19,071 bases of DNA from DASYQD01 sp036005845. Lineage in GTDB: Bacteria > Acidobacteriota > Thermoanaerobaculia > Multivoradales > JAIOJS01. Position 1 is the stretch's first letter. Each line of letters starts with the position of its first letter. A program made the translations under genes and the position numbers. This document shows, in pieces, positions 1-8,996 of the stretch. A model generated the notes under the pieces. The model saw nothing but the letters and a program-made list of their open reading frames with translations. It ran no database searches and had not been told where the DNA came from. The stretch is from assembly GCA_036005845.1 (NCBI GenBank), contig DASYQD010000115.1:1-19071 (forward strand). Reading direction: 5' to 3'.

Positions 1-1
1 C

Positions 2-1483
2 GGCACGCGGGCCCTCGCCACGCTGGACGGCAACTTCGACAACCTCGAGCCGCTGTTCACGCGTGTCGGCGCGATCGTCTTCTTCCGCAGTCCCCGCGTG
101 GACGGCTCGCTGTGGCGGACCGACGGCACGCCGCAGGGAACCACCGTGGCTTTGCACGGCAGCCTGGTGGACGGTCCGTTCGAGGACCTGGTGGCGTTCG
201 GCGGCACGCTTTATTTCTTCCAGTTCGTCAACGGCGAGGGCGATGCCTTGTTTCGTTCCGACGGCACGCCGGCGGGCACCGTGAGGTTGCAAACTTTCAA
301 CGAAGGCATCTACGGCAACAGCTCGCACGTCCCCGTCGTGTACGGGAACCATCTCGTCTTCGTCGCCGACGACGGCGTCCACGGCCCCGAGCCCTGGAAG
401 ACCGACGGCACCGCCGCGGGAACGGTCCTCATCCGCGACATCTTCCCCGGCGAGCCGGCGTCGGTGGCCGGGTTCTTCGCCGAGCCCTTCGTGCAGGTGG
501 GCGGCCAGCTCTACTTCACGGCCGACGACGGCGCCCACGGCGCCGAGCTGTGGGAGACCGACGCCACCGCGGCCGGCACGCGGCTGGTGCACGACCTCAA
601 CCCCGGCGCTGCGGCGTCGAATCCCAGCGACCTCACCTGGGTCGGCGCCCACCTCTACTTCGCGGCCGACGACGGGCTGCTGGGCTACGAGCCGTGGTTC
701 CTGACGCTCGGCAGCGGTGGCGGCCTCTGCCAGGCCGCCGACACCCACCTCTGCCTCAACGGCGGACGGTACCGCGTCGAGGCGCAGTGGAAGGACGCCG
801 CCGGACACATCGGCGACGGCCACGGCGTGGCGCTGTCGCCGGACACCGGCTACTTCTGGTTCTTCTCTCCGACCAACGTCGAGGCCGTGCTCAAGGTGCT
901 CGACGGCAGGCCGCTCAACGGCCATTTCTGGGTGTTCTATGGCGCGCTGTCCAACGTCGAGTATTCGCTGACGGTGACCGACACCCAGAGCGGGCTGACC
1001 CGCCGCTACTTCAATCCGCAAGGCAACCTGGCGAGCGTCGGCGACACCTCGGCGTTCGGCCCGCGCGGCGCGCACGCCCGCTCGCTCGCGACCGCTGCCG
1101 CGCCGCCGCCGTTCATCGCGCAACGCCGCCAGGTGAAAGCCGCGGGCGCCTGCACGCCCTCCTCGTCGCGGCTCTGTCTCGACGACGGCCGGTTCGCCGT
1201 CGAGGCCGCCTGGAAGGACTTCGCCGGCCACACCGGCGTCGGCACTCCCGTGCAGCTCACCGTGGACACCGGCTATTTCTGGTTCTTCGACTCCAGCAAC
1301 GTCGAGGTCATGCTCAAGGTCCTCGACGGCAGGGGAGTGAACAACCACTTCTGGGTCTTCTTCGGCGCCCTCTCCAACGTCGAGTACACGTTGACAGTGA
1401 CCGACACCGCCACCGGCGCGGTAAAGATCTATAGCAACCCGTCGGGCCGTTTCGCCAGCGTCGCCGACACCTCCGCCTTCTGA
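2..1483 (+). CDS. ELWxxDGT-repeat protein with two tandem C-terminal domains (5' partial)
   Basis: The reading frame is open from the window edge, so the start and any signal peptide lie outside. The visible protein (about 493 residues) has two parts. The first holds ELWxxDGT-type units: SLWRTDGTPQGT, ALFRSDGTPAGT, EPWKTDGTAAGT and the degenerate ELWETDATAAGT and EPWF. Units of this kind are known to build propeller-like folds in large exported bacterial proteins. The second part is a pair of ~110-residue domains (bases 728-1057 and 1151-1480), each opening with a Cys..LC pair and ending in DTSAF at the C-terminus. The protein is most likely secreted or surface-exposed; the ligand is unknown. 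It is a single transcription unit as far as can be seen and is followed by a 10-bp stem-loop. I am confident of the repeat family. The role is not known. Confidence 0.85.
   Translation, partial: GTRALATLDGNFDNLEPLFTRVGAIVFFRSPRVDGSLWRTDGTPQGTTVALHGSLVDGPFEDLVAFGGTLYFFQFVNGEGDALFRSDGTPAGTVRLQTFNEGIYGNSSHVPVVYGNHLVFVADDGVHGPEPWKTDGTAAGTVLIRDIFPGEPASVAGFFAEPFVQVGGQLYFTADDGAHGAELWETDATAAGTRLVHDLNPGAAASNPSDLTWVGAHLYFAADDGLLGYEPWFLTLGSGGGLCQAADTHLCLNGGRYRVEAQWKDAAGHIGDGHGVALSPDTGYFWFFSPTNVEAVLKVLDGRPLNGHFWVFYGALSNVEYSLTVTDTQSGLTRRYFNPQGNLASVGDTSAFGPRGAHARSLATAAAPPPFIAQRRQVKAAGACTPSSSRLCLDDGRFAVEAAWKDFAGHTGVGTPVQLTVDTGYFWFFDSSNVEVMLKVLDGRGVNNHFWVFFGALSNVEYTLTVTDTATGAVKIYSNPSGRFASVADTSAF
728..1480 (+). 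repeat. Tandem protein-domain duplication in the ELWxxDGT protein
   Basis: Two in-frame copies (728-1057 and 1151-1480) are joined by a ~31-residue Ala/Pro/Arg-rich linker. Both copies keep the blocks VEAxWKD, AGHxG, DTGYFWFF, NVEx, LKVLDGR, HFWVF, GALSNVEY, LTVTDT and ASVxDTSAF. Copy 1 has CQAADTHLC and copy 2 has CTPSSSRLC, so each begins with two cysteines that could form a disulfide outside the cell. I recall similar tails on secreted proteins from Acidobacteriota but cannot name a Pfam family for them. Confidence 0.8.
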
Positions 1484-1517
1484 GCGGAGCGCGGCGAAGC
1501 GATACCGACGCAACGAA

Positions 1518-1546
1518 GAAGGGATCGGGCCCCTGTCGATCCCTTC
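1518..1546 (+). terminator. Stem-loop after the ELWxxDGT gene, possible terminator
   Basis: A perfect 10-bp inverted repeat (GAAGGGATCG / CGATCCCTTC) with a 9-nt loop begins 34 nt after the stop codon. No T-tract follows, so it is not a classical intrinsic terminator. It may instead block 3' exonucleases or act with Rho. Confidence 0.4.
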
Positions 1547-1567
1547 GCGGACCTCGGCGCGGCAGGT

Positions 1568-1588
1568 GCCGTGCCTCGCCGGCACGGC
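1568..1588. repeat. Inverted repeat in the 1484-1706 gap
   Basis: An 8-bp perfect stem (GCCGTGCC / GGCACGGC) with the 5-nt loop TCGCC. It is the second of three hairpins in this 223-nt intergenic stretch, which holds no credible ORF. Confidence 0.4.
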
Positions 1589-1643
1589 TGCGCGTCGCTA
1601 CCAGACGAACAGCATGTCGAACCGGTGCGAAGCGGCTGTCGGC

Positions 1644-1677
1644 GGGCCTTGCCCTTGTAGCAAGGCGGGCAAGGCCC
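1644..1677. repeat. Two-step stem-loop upstream of the Uma2 gene
   Basis: The outer stem GGGCCTTGC (1644-1652) pairs with GCAAGGCCC (1669-1677). An inner stem CCTTG/CAAGG closes on a TAG loop, leaving a 3-nt bulge (1666-1668). It ends 29 nt before the Uma2 start codon. It could end transcription from the left, or fold in the Uma2 leader if transcription starts earlier than the -10 proposed at 1693. Confidence 0.4.
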
Positions 1678-1689
1678 CGCTCGCGCCGG

Positions 1690-1698
1690 TGCTAGCAT
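1690..1698 (+). promoter_or_regulatory. Possible extended -10 for the Uma2 gene
   Basis: TGC-TAGCAT resembles an extended -10 (TGn plus TAnnnT). There is no convincing -35. Transcription would begin about 1705, almost at the ATG at 1707. That would make the message nearly leaderless and fits the lack of a Shine-Dalgarno sequence. Confidence 0.3.
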
Positions 1699-1706
1699 GA
1701 CCTTCG

Positions 1707-2318
1707 ATGTCCCACGCGGCGATGCTCACGCCTCCAGGTGAGCGGGTCGGAACGGCGGATCAGCGAGTCATCCGTTACGGCGTCCCCTGGGAGCACTTCG
1801 AGGTGGAGCTCGCGCTGCGCGGCGACCGCTCCGGGCCACGGCTTGCGTACCTGGAAGGAGCGCTCGAGATCACGAGCCCGTCCAAGGATCATGAGCGCAT
1901 CAAGTCTTACATCGGCCGGTTGATCGAGGCCTACGCCCTGGAGACGGGGACCGACTTGTCGCCCTATGGCCGTTGGACGCTGAAGAGCGCGCCCGGCGAA
2001 GCCGGCCTCGAGCCCGACGAGTGCTTCATCGTCGGCAGCGACCAAAGCAAGCCGGCGCCCGACCTTGCCATCGAGGTGGTATGGACGAGCGGCGGCATCA
2101 ACAAGCTCGAGATCTACCGGCGGCTCGGCATCGGCGAGGTCTGGTTCTGGAGGGACGACGCGATCCGCGTCTATGTGCTGAGCGGCGATCGCTACGAAGA
2201 GGCCAAGAGCAGCAAGATCTTCCCGGGGCTGGATCTCGGACTCGTCGCTGCGCTGCTCGATCGTCCTACCGTGACGCAGGCGGTGCGCGCGCTGCGCGAA
2301 GCGTTGGCGTCTTCTTGA
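1707..2318 (+). CDS. Uma2-family putative restriction endonuclease-fold protein
   Basis: This 203-residue protein has the length and layout of the Uma2/DUF820 family, which has a PD-(D/E)XK nuclease fold. The likely catalytic set is D104 (EPDE), D119 and E123 (PDLAIEV) and K133. These are followed by the family hallmark YRRLGIGEVWFW, corresponding to the usual K..Y...GV.EYW. Family members are abundant in multicellular or large-genome bacteria; their biological role is poorly known and DNA cleavage is inferred from the fold. The ATG at 1707 is used because it follows a possible -10 closely; a second ATG at 1722 is possible. It is a lone gene, with a 7-bp hairpin 22 nt after its stop. The fold is well supported. 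The function is not. Confidence 0.88.
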   Translation: MSHAAMLTPPGERVGTADQRVIRYGVPWEHFEVELALRGDRSGPRLAYLEGALEITSPSKDHERIKSYIGRLIEAYALETGTDLSPYGRWTLKSAPGEAGLEPDECFIVGSDQSKPAPDLAIEVVWTSGGINKLEIYRRLGIGEVWFWRDDAIRVYVLSGDRYEEAKSSKIFPGLDLGLVAALLDRPTVTQAVRALREALASS

Positions 2319-2340
2319 GCGCCGATTCCTAGCGCGCGGC

Positions 2341-2357
2341 CGCGCCGCGACGGCGCG
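2341..2357 (+). terminator. Short hairpin after the Uma2 gene
   Basis: A perfect 7-bp stem (CGCGCCG / CGGCGCG) with the 3-nt loop CGA lies 22 nt after the Uma2 stop. No U-tract follows. The rest of the gap to 2502 shows only a weak extended -10 (TGG-TTTACT, 2416-2424) that could serve the next gene. Confidence 0.3.
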
Positions 2358-2502
2358 TTGCATCGTTGAATCCACGCGGTTGAAAGTCGAGCTGCGCTCA
2401 CGCCTGCGCGCGGCCTGGTTTACTCGTTGCAGTGGCGCGGGTCTAACCGGGAAGGTGGCCGAGCTTCCGCGGTCCGTGGGGGACTGAACCGGAGGCACGA
2501 CG

Positions 2503-4275
2503 ATGGCGAATCGGCGCGAGGCATTGGACCGGTTGCGGACTTCGTTCGAGTGCGATGCGGCTTGGGAGGAGATGGCCGGCGACGGGTGCCGGCGGCACTG
2601 CGCGGCGTGCCGGCGCGACGTGCTCGATTTCGCGCAGCTCGCGCCGCGCGCGATCCGCGCCCACTTGCAGGCGAGCGGCGGCAGGATGTGCGCACGTCTC
2701 ACGCGCCGCGACGGCCGCCTCGTCGTGGCGCCGGCGATCGAGCCGGCGTCGGCTGCGCCCGGCGAGCGCCGCCGCGCGCCGGTGCTCGCCGCGACGCTCG
2801 TCACGGCGTGGCTGACCGCGAGCGCAGGAGCGCAACCGGAGCCGTCGGCGCAGGCCATGGGCCCGGCCGTGCGCGATGCCGACGAGCGCCAACCGGCGAC
2901 ACCGCCGCCGGCGAGGAGCAACGCCGCCGCGGCAACTGCGTCGCCCACCGCGCGTGCCACGGCGGGCGCGACTCTCTTCGGCCGCCTCGCCGAGGAGTCG
3001 GGACCCCTCCCCGGCGCCATGGTGACGGCGCGCAACACGCTCGATCGCCGCGAGCACGTGGCGATGACCGGCTACGACGGCGGCTTCGTCTTCGACGACC
3101 TTCCGAGCGGCGTCTACGACGTCGAGGCCGTGCTCGGCGGCTTCGCGATCGAGCAGCGCACCGGCATCGCGTTGCAAGCCGGCGAGCGGCGCGAGACCAA
3201 CCTCACCGCCAAGTCGATTGGCGACATCGTAACGGCGGGCGCCATCGTGCAGGTCGCCGAACCGTTGCGGAGCGCTTTCGAGCAGAGCGCGCTCGTCGTG
3301 GTGGCGGTGGCCGGTCCGTCGACCGTCCTCGCGCACGACAGTTTCATGGCCCAGGTGGTGACCCAGCTTCGTGTCGAGACGGTGCTCAAGGGAGCGCCCG
3401 AGATTCGCCGCGCAGGCTACCGGCATGCGGAGTACGCCCATTCCGATCCCGAGATCGTCGCCACCCGCGCGCTGGCGCCGGGCACCCGCGTGCTCGCGTT
3501 CCTCGTGCGCGACGGCGAGGATTCCGGCGACGCCGACGTGTACGAGGCGGTCGACTTCGACGGCATCAGGCGGCTCGACGGCGCGGAGCTGACTGCTTAC
3601 CTGCGCCGTCTCGAGGCGCTGATACGCCTCGACAACCGCGCCGCGCGGCTCGGCGAGTCCGACCCCGCGGACATCGTGGAGTGGCTGGTGGGTACGGTCG
3701 AAAACCCCTACACCCGCGGCGAAGCGGTCGGCGAGCTGGCGAACGCGCTCGGTTCGATCGACGAGCAGGCGACGAAGTCGGGCACGTCCGTGGCGGCAGT
3801 CGCCGCGGACCTCCTGGACGCGCTCGACCGCTTCCACGCCGAGGGCGGCCGGCTGAGCCCGGAGCCGCCGTCGATGCTGCTCGGCGCTTTCGTCGGCGAG
3901 ATCGAGCGGCAGCGCCTCACGGACGCGCTGCTCGCCACGACCGGCTTCAGCCAGGGCGACCGCGACCTCTTCGAGCTGGTACGGCGCTGGGACCAAGCCG
4001 CGGCGCTCGACTGGCTGGCGCCGCAGCTCGACGGATCGCTGCGGCCGGAGGACGAGGACGGCGTCTACTGGTGGCTGGTGAACCTCGCCGACGAGATCGA
4101 CCACCCGGTGGTGCGCGCGACCGTGGACGCGGTCGTCGCTCGCGTGCAGGAGATCGAGGACCTCTGGCCGGATGACGAAAGCGAGGAGACCCAGGCGCTG
4201 CGGGCGGAGAAGGTGAAGGTGGCACAACCGGACCTGCGTCACGAGCTCGCTGCCGCGCTGGCGACACCGCGCTGA
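2503..4275 (+). CDS. Membrane-anchored zinc-ribbon / carboxypeptidase-regulatory-like protein
   Basis: The ATG follows GGAGG (2491-2495) by 7 nt, which fixes the start. The 590-residue protein has three visible parts. Residues 13-75 form a small Cys-rich cytoplasmic module (C17, W21, M24, C29, C33, C36, then C63) of the kind found at the N-terminus of many Acidobacteriota, Bacteroidota and Planctomycetes membrane proteins. It probably binds zinc. Residues 93-110 form one hydrophobic segment, followed by a Pro/Ala-rich linker. Residues ~153-225 look like a carboxypeptidase regulatory (CnaB-like) beta-sandwich: GRLAEESGPLPGAMV, then DGGFVFDDLPSGVYDVEA. The remaining ~360 residues are acidic, mostly helical and unrecognised. 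Topology would place the Cys module inside and the rest outside. A signalling or envelope role is only an inference. Confidence 0.82.
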   Translation: MANRREALDRLRTSFECDAAWEEMAGDGCRRHCAACRRDVLDFAQLAPRAIRAHLQASGGRMCARLTRRDGRLVVAPAIEPASAAPGERRRAPVLAATLVTAWLTASAGAQPEPSAQAMGPAVRDADERQPATPPPARSNAAAATASPTARATAGATLFGRLAEESGPLPGAMVTARNTLDRREHVAMTGYDGGFVFDDLPSGVYDVEAVLGGFAIEQRTGIALQAGERRETNLTAKSIGDIVTAGAIVQVAEPLRSAFEQSALVVVAVAGPSTVLAHDSFMAQVVTQLRVETVLKGAPEIRRAGYRHAEYAHSDPEIVATRALAPGTRVLAFLVRDGEDSGDADVYEAVDFDGIRRLDGAELTAYLRRLEALIRLDNRAARLGESDPADIVEWLVGTVENPYTRGEAVGELANALGSIDEQATKSGTSVAAVAADLLDALDRFHAEGGRLSPEPPSMLLGAFVGEIERQRLTDALLATTGFSQGDRDLFELVRRWDQAAALDWLAPQLDGSLRPEDEDGVYWWLVNLADEIDHPVVRATVDAVVARVQEIEDLWPDDESEETQALRAEKVKVAQPDLRHELAAALATPR

Positions 4276-4282
4276 CACCAGG

Positions 4283-4311
4283 TTGAAGATGGCGCCCTGC
4301 TCGCCTAAAAT
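4283..4311 (+). promoter_or_regulatory. Sigma70-type promoter of tRNA-Asn
   Basis: TTGAAG (4283-4288), a 17-nt spacer and TAAAAT (4306-4311) match the housekeeping consensus at 4 of 6 and 5 of 6 positions. Transcription would start near 4318, about 30 nt before the mature tRNA. This is the best promoter match in the window. Confidence 0.6.
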
Positions 4312-4348
4312 CCACCCCCTTCCGCGGATGCCAGCGCGTCCACCCTGC

Positions 4349-4423
4349 TCCTGGGTAGCTCAGCGGTAGAGCGATCGGCTGTTAACCGATTGGTCGGGGG
4401 TTCGATTCCCTCCCCAGGAGCCA
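4349..4423 (+). tRNA. tRNA-Asn (anticodon GTT)
   Basis: A complete cloverleaf can be drawn. The acceptor TCCTGGG pairs with CCCAGGA, the D-stem is GCTC/GAGC, and the anticodon stem is ATCGG/CCGAT. The loop CTGTTAA carries GTT at 4381-4383. The T-arm is closed by GGGGG/CCCTC with one G-T pair around TTCGATT. The discriminator is G4420 and the CCA end is encoded (4421-4423). No integrase or repeated 3' end of the tRNA is seen nearby, so there is no sign of use as an integration site. Confidence 0.97.
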
Positions 4424-4644
4424 CTCCTCCTTTCACCGCCTCTCAGGCCGCCCCACGGCAACTGTTGCAACGGCGCGCGCCGCAATGCGGCAGCTTTCTA
4501 CAAACTACTCTGCGGCGAAGGCTTATCGGCGGCGCCGCGCACTGCTTCGGCGTCCGCGGTGCGCCTACGCGCGACGCTTGGCGCGGTGGTTTGGCGACGA
4601 TGCACAAGAAATGGGCACCGTCCTTGCTGGTTCGCCCGCGCACG

Positions 4645-6492
<1,848 letters not shown>

Positions 6493-6500
6493 CGCCCTCC

Positions 6501-6533
6501 CCCCGCGGGCAGAGCCCGCTGCCGCCCCCGCCC
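6501..6533 (+). repeat. Post-stop stem-loop plus CGCCCCCGCCC element, copy 1
   Basis: GCGGGC-AGA-GCCCGC (6505-6519) forms a 6-bp hairpin 12 nt after the kinase stop, and the 11-mer CGCCCCCGCCC follows at 6523-6533. The block CCCCGCGSGCARAGCSCGC is shared with the element at 8842. It may serve as a terminator or mRNA 3' end, although there is no T-tract. Confidence 0.5.
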
Positions 6534-6668
6534 TTCCTCGCGCCCACAATCAGGTCAGGGCATCGCGCGCCGGCTCGCGGGCAACCGGTAAGGAATCGGC
6601 CCGTATGATGGACCGTATCCATTGGCTTCGCGGCGTCCTGCTTGCGCCGCGCGCATCCAAGGAGATCC

Positions 6669-7574
6669 ATGCAACCCACGCTCGAGCTTCGCGACCTGCG
6701 CAAGACCTTCGACGGTGCCAAGGCCGTCGACGGCGTCTCGCTCAGCGTTCCGCCCGGCACCGTCTTCGGCCTGCTCGGCCCCAACGGCGCCGGCAAGACG
6801 ACCACCATCCGCATGCTGATGGACATCATCGGTCCCGACTCCGGCGAGGTCGAGGTCTTCGGCCACCGGCGCACGCGCGCCGATCTCGACCGCATCGGCT
6901 ATTTGCCCGAGGAGCGCGGTCTCTACCGCAAGATGACCGTGCGCGAGCAGCTGATCTACCTCGGCGAGCTGCACGGCCTGTCGAAGAAGACGCTCGGCGC
7001 GCGCGCCGACGATTGGCTCGAGCGGCTGGGCATCGGCAGCCGCGCCAAGTCGAAGGTCGAAGAGCTGTCCAAGGGCATGCAGCAGAAGATCCAGCTCGCC
7101 GGCACGCTGATCCACGACCCCGAGCTGCTGGTGCTCGACGAGCCGTTCTCCGGCCTCGACCCCATCAACCAGGCGCTCTTCAAGGACGTGCTGGCGGCGC
7201 ACAAGGCGGCGGGCAAGACGCTGCTCTTCTCGACCCACGTCATGGAGCAGGCCGAGAAGCTCTGCGACCACATCGCCTTGATCGCCGCCGGCCGCGTCGT
7301 GCTCGGCGGCGATCTCGCGGCGATCAAGCGCGAGCGCGGCGCCGACCGCTATCGCCTGGTCGCCGACGGCGACGTCGACAAGGTGCGCGGCATCGCCGGC
7401 GTCGCCGCGGTGGCGGCGAAGAACGGCCATGTCGAAGTGACCGCCGCGCCCGGCACCGACGGCGGCGCGCTGCTGCGCGAATTGGTGTCCTTCCTCTCCG
7501 TCCGTGAGTTCCGCTCCGCCGAGCCGACGCTCGAGGAGATCTTCGTGGAGGCGGTAGGCGATGCCCAACTTTGA
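6669..7574 (+). CDS. ABC-2 exporter ATP-binding subunit (NatA-like)
   Basis: The ATG at 6669 has an excellent ribosome site (AAGGAGAT, 6659-6666), so upstream in-frame starts are rejected. The 301-residue protein has Walker A GPNGAGKT (37-44), Q-loop region YLPEE (78-82), signature LSKGMQQK (133-140), Walker B LLVLDEP (153-159) and switch histidine H190. A C-terminal ~85-residue extension resembles the DUF4162 tail found in this exporter class. It powers the permease encoded next, whose start codon lies inside this gene. The pair corresponds to the NatA/NatB (EcsA/YhaQ-like) group. Transported substrates in this group vary (Na+, peptides, lipids, drugs) and cannot be read from the sequence. 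Confidence 0.93.
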   Translation: MQPTLELRDLRKTFDGAKAVDGVSLSVPPGTVFGLLGPNGAGKTTTIRMLMDIIGPDSGEVEVFGHRRTRADLDRIGYLPEERGLYRKMTVREQLIYLGELHGLSKKTLGARADDWLERLGIGSRAKSKVEELSKGMQQKIQLAGTLIHDPELLVLDEPFSGLDPINQALFKDVLAAHKAAGKTLLFSTHVMEQAEKLCDHIALIAAGRVVLGGDLAAIKRERGADRYRLVADGDVDKVRGIAGVAAVAAKNGHVEVTAAPGTDGGALLRELVSFLSVREFRSAEPTLEEIFVEAVGDAQL

Positions 7575-8841
7575 TCGCATCCTGGTCATCGCCAAGCGCG
7601 ACTACCTGTCGCGCGTGCGCACGCCGGCGTTCTGGATCACCACGGTGATCCTGCCGCTGCTGATGAGCGGGTGGGTGGTGCTGCCGAGCCTCATCATGTC
7701 GAAGAGCCGCGGCGGACTGCGCCTCGCCGTCGTCGACGAGACGGGCAAGGTGGCGCCGGTGCTGGCGAAAGAGATCGCCGGCGTCTCTGGCGCCGAGGGC
7801 CCGAAGATCGACTTGACGCTAAAGATCGAGCCGCCGGCGGCGGACGCCGGGGCCCAGCGCAAGGAGCTCGACCGCCGCGCTCTCGGCGACGAGATCGACG
7901 CCTGGCTGTGGATCACGCCCAAGGTGTTCGACGACAACAAAGTCGAGTACCACGGCCGCACGCTCTCCAACTTCATCACCCTCGAGCGCGTCGAGCGCCT
8001 GCTCACTCGCGTCGTGCGCGAGCAGCGTTTGGCGGCCGCCGGCTACGACGCCAAGAAGGTGGAGAAGCTGGTGGAGGGCGTCGACCTCGCCAAAACACAG
8101 GTCACCGAAAAGGGTGGCAGAGCGGGAGGCGGGATCGGCGACATCATCCTCGCCGCCGGCCTGTTCATCATCCTCTACATGACGATCATCATCTACGGCC
8201 AGATGATGATGCACGGGGTGCTCGAGGAGAAGGCCAACCGCGTCGTCGAGGTGATCGTCTCCACCACCACGCCGGCGCAGCTCATGGCCGGCAAGCTGGT
8301 GGGCATCTGCGGCGTGGCGCTCACCCAGATCGGCGTCTGGCTGCTGTCGGCGGCGGTGGTCACCGGGCCGCTGATGGCGGCTCGCCTGCCGGCCGGCGCC
8401 AGCGCCAACCTGCCGACGCTGTCGCCGACGATCATCGCCCACTTCATCGCGCTCTTCCTGCTCGGCTTCGTCCTCTACGCCTCGTGGTATGCGCTCATCG
8501 GCGCCGCCTTCAACAGCCCGCAGGAGGCGCAGCAGCTCGCCAGCATCGGCGTCTTCTTCGTCGTCGTGCCCTGGATGGTGTTCATGCCGGTGCTCAACGA
8601 CCCCGACTCGACGATGGCGACGGTGATCTCGCTCATCCCGCTCTTCACGCCGATGATCATGATGCTGCGCATCGCGGTGAAGATGCCGCCGGCGTGGCAG
8701 CTGGCGCTGGCGTACACGCTGACCCTGCTCGCCGATCTCGGCATGGTGTGGCTCTGCGCGCGCGTCTACCGCGTCGGCATCTTGATGTACGGGAAGAAGC
8801 CGTCGATCAAGGAGATCTGGCGCTGGACGCGGTATGCCTGA
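7561..8841 (+). CDS. ABC-2 exporter permease (NatB-like)
   Basis: The ATG overlaps the ATPase gene by 14 nt and follows GGAGG (7547-7551) by 9 nt, indicating translational coupling. The 426-residue protein has the COG1668/ABC-2 layout. A first membrane helix lies at about 22-46 (FWITTVILPLLMSGWVVL). It is followed by a ~145-residue extracytoplasmic domain and then a block of five or six helices from about residue 192 to the end, with the conserved EEKANRVVEVIVSTTTPAQLMAGK stretch between helices two and three. It forms the membrane channel with the neighbouring ATPase. Nothing looks truncated. The substrate is unknown. Two stem-loop elements follow its stop. Confidence 0.92.
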   Translation: MPNFDRILVIAKRDYLSRVRTPAFWITTVILPLLMSGWVVLPSLIMSKSRGGLRLAVVDETGKVAPVLAKEIAGVSGAEGPKIDLTLKIEPPAADAGAQRKELDRRALGDEIDAWLWITPKVFDDNKVEYHGRTLSNFITLERVERLLTRVVREQRLAAAGYDAKKVEKLVEGVDLAKTQVTEKGGRAGGGIGDIILAAGLFIILYMTIIIYGQMMMHGVLEEKANRVVEVIVSTTTPAQLMAGKLVGICGVALTQIGVWLLSAAVVTGPLMAARLPAGASANLPTLSPTIIAHFIALFLLGFVLYASWYALIGAAFNSPQEAQQLASIGVFFVVVPWMVFMPVLNDPDSTMATVISLIPLFTPMIMMLRIAVKMPPAWQLALAYTLTLLADLGMVWLCARVYRVGILMYGKKPSIKEIWRWTRYA

Positions 8842-8871
8842 CCCCGCGCGCAAAGCGCGCCGCCCCCGCCC
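8842..8871 (+). repeat. Post-stop stem-loop plus CGCCCCCGCCC element, copy 2
   Basis: GCGCGC-AAA-GCGCGC (8846-8860) begins 4 nt after the permease stop and is followed by CGCCCCCGCCC (8861-8871). Against copy 1, stem pair 4 is swapped from G-C (6508/6516) to C-G (8849/8857), so pairing is kept while the sequence changes. Confidence 0.5.
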
Positions 8872-8916
8872 AACCGACCCCCTCCCCTGGGTTTGATCTC
8901 ACCCCTGACCCCCCTG

Positions 8917-8966
8917 GCCCCCTGCCCCTCTGGCTTTGAAAGCCAGGGCAGGGGGCGCCCCCGCCC
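8917..8966 (+). repeat. Long stem-loop plus CGCCCCCGCCC element, copy 3
   Basis: GCCCCCTGCCC (8917-8927) pairs perfectly with GGGCAGGGGGC (8946-8956). After a 3-nt bulge (CTC) an inner stem TGGCTT/AAGCCA closes on TGA. The 11-mer CGCCCCCGCCC (8956-8966) begins on the last base of the stem. This is the strongest hairpin in the window and lies between the exporter and the oxidase gene. It is a candidate terminator or a member of a dispersed intergenic repeat. Confidence 0.55.
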
Positions 8967-8996
8967 GACCGCGCTTCGTTCGAGGGGCTCGTCCGC

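Noticed and set aside
2443..4278. Long antisense open frames opposite the zinc-ribbon protein (611 codons) and opposite the histidine kinase (4498-6549, 683 codons)
   Set aside because: They are mirror frames caused by very high GC at third positions. Their translations are His/Arg/Leu-rich with no recognisable domain, while the opposite strand has clear families.
4349..4423. tRNA-Asn as an attachment site of an integrated element
   Set aside because: No integrase gene and no repeated copy of the tRNA 3' end is visible in the window.
4465..4504. Possible promoter TTGCAA ... TACAAA before the histidine kinase
   Set aside because: The spacing is 28 nt, far from the 16-18 nt needed, and no other pairing was better.
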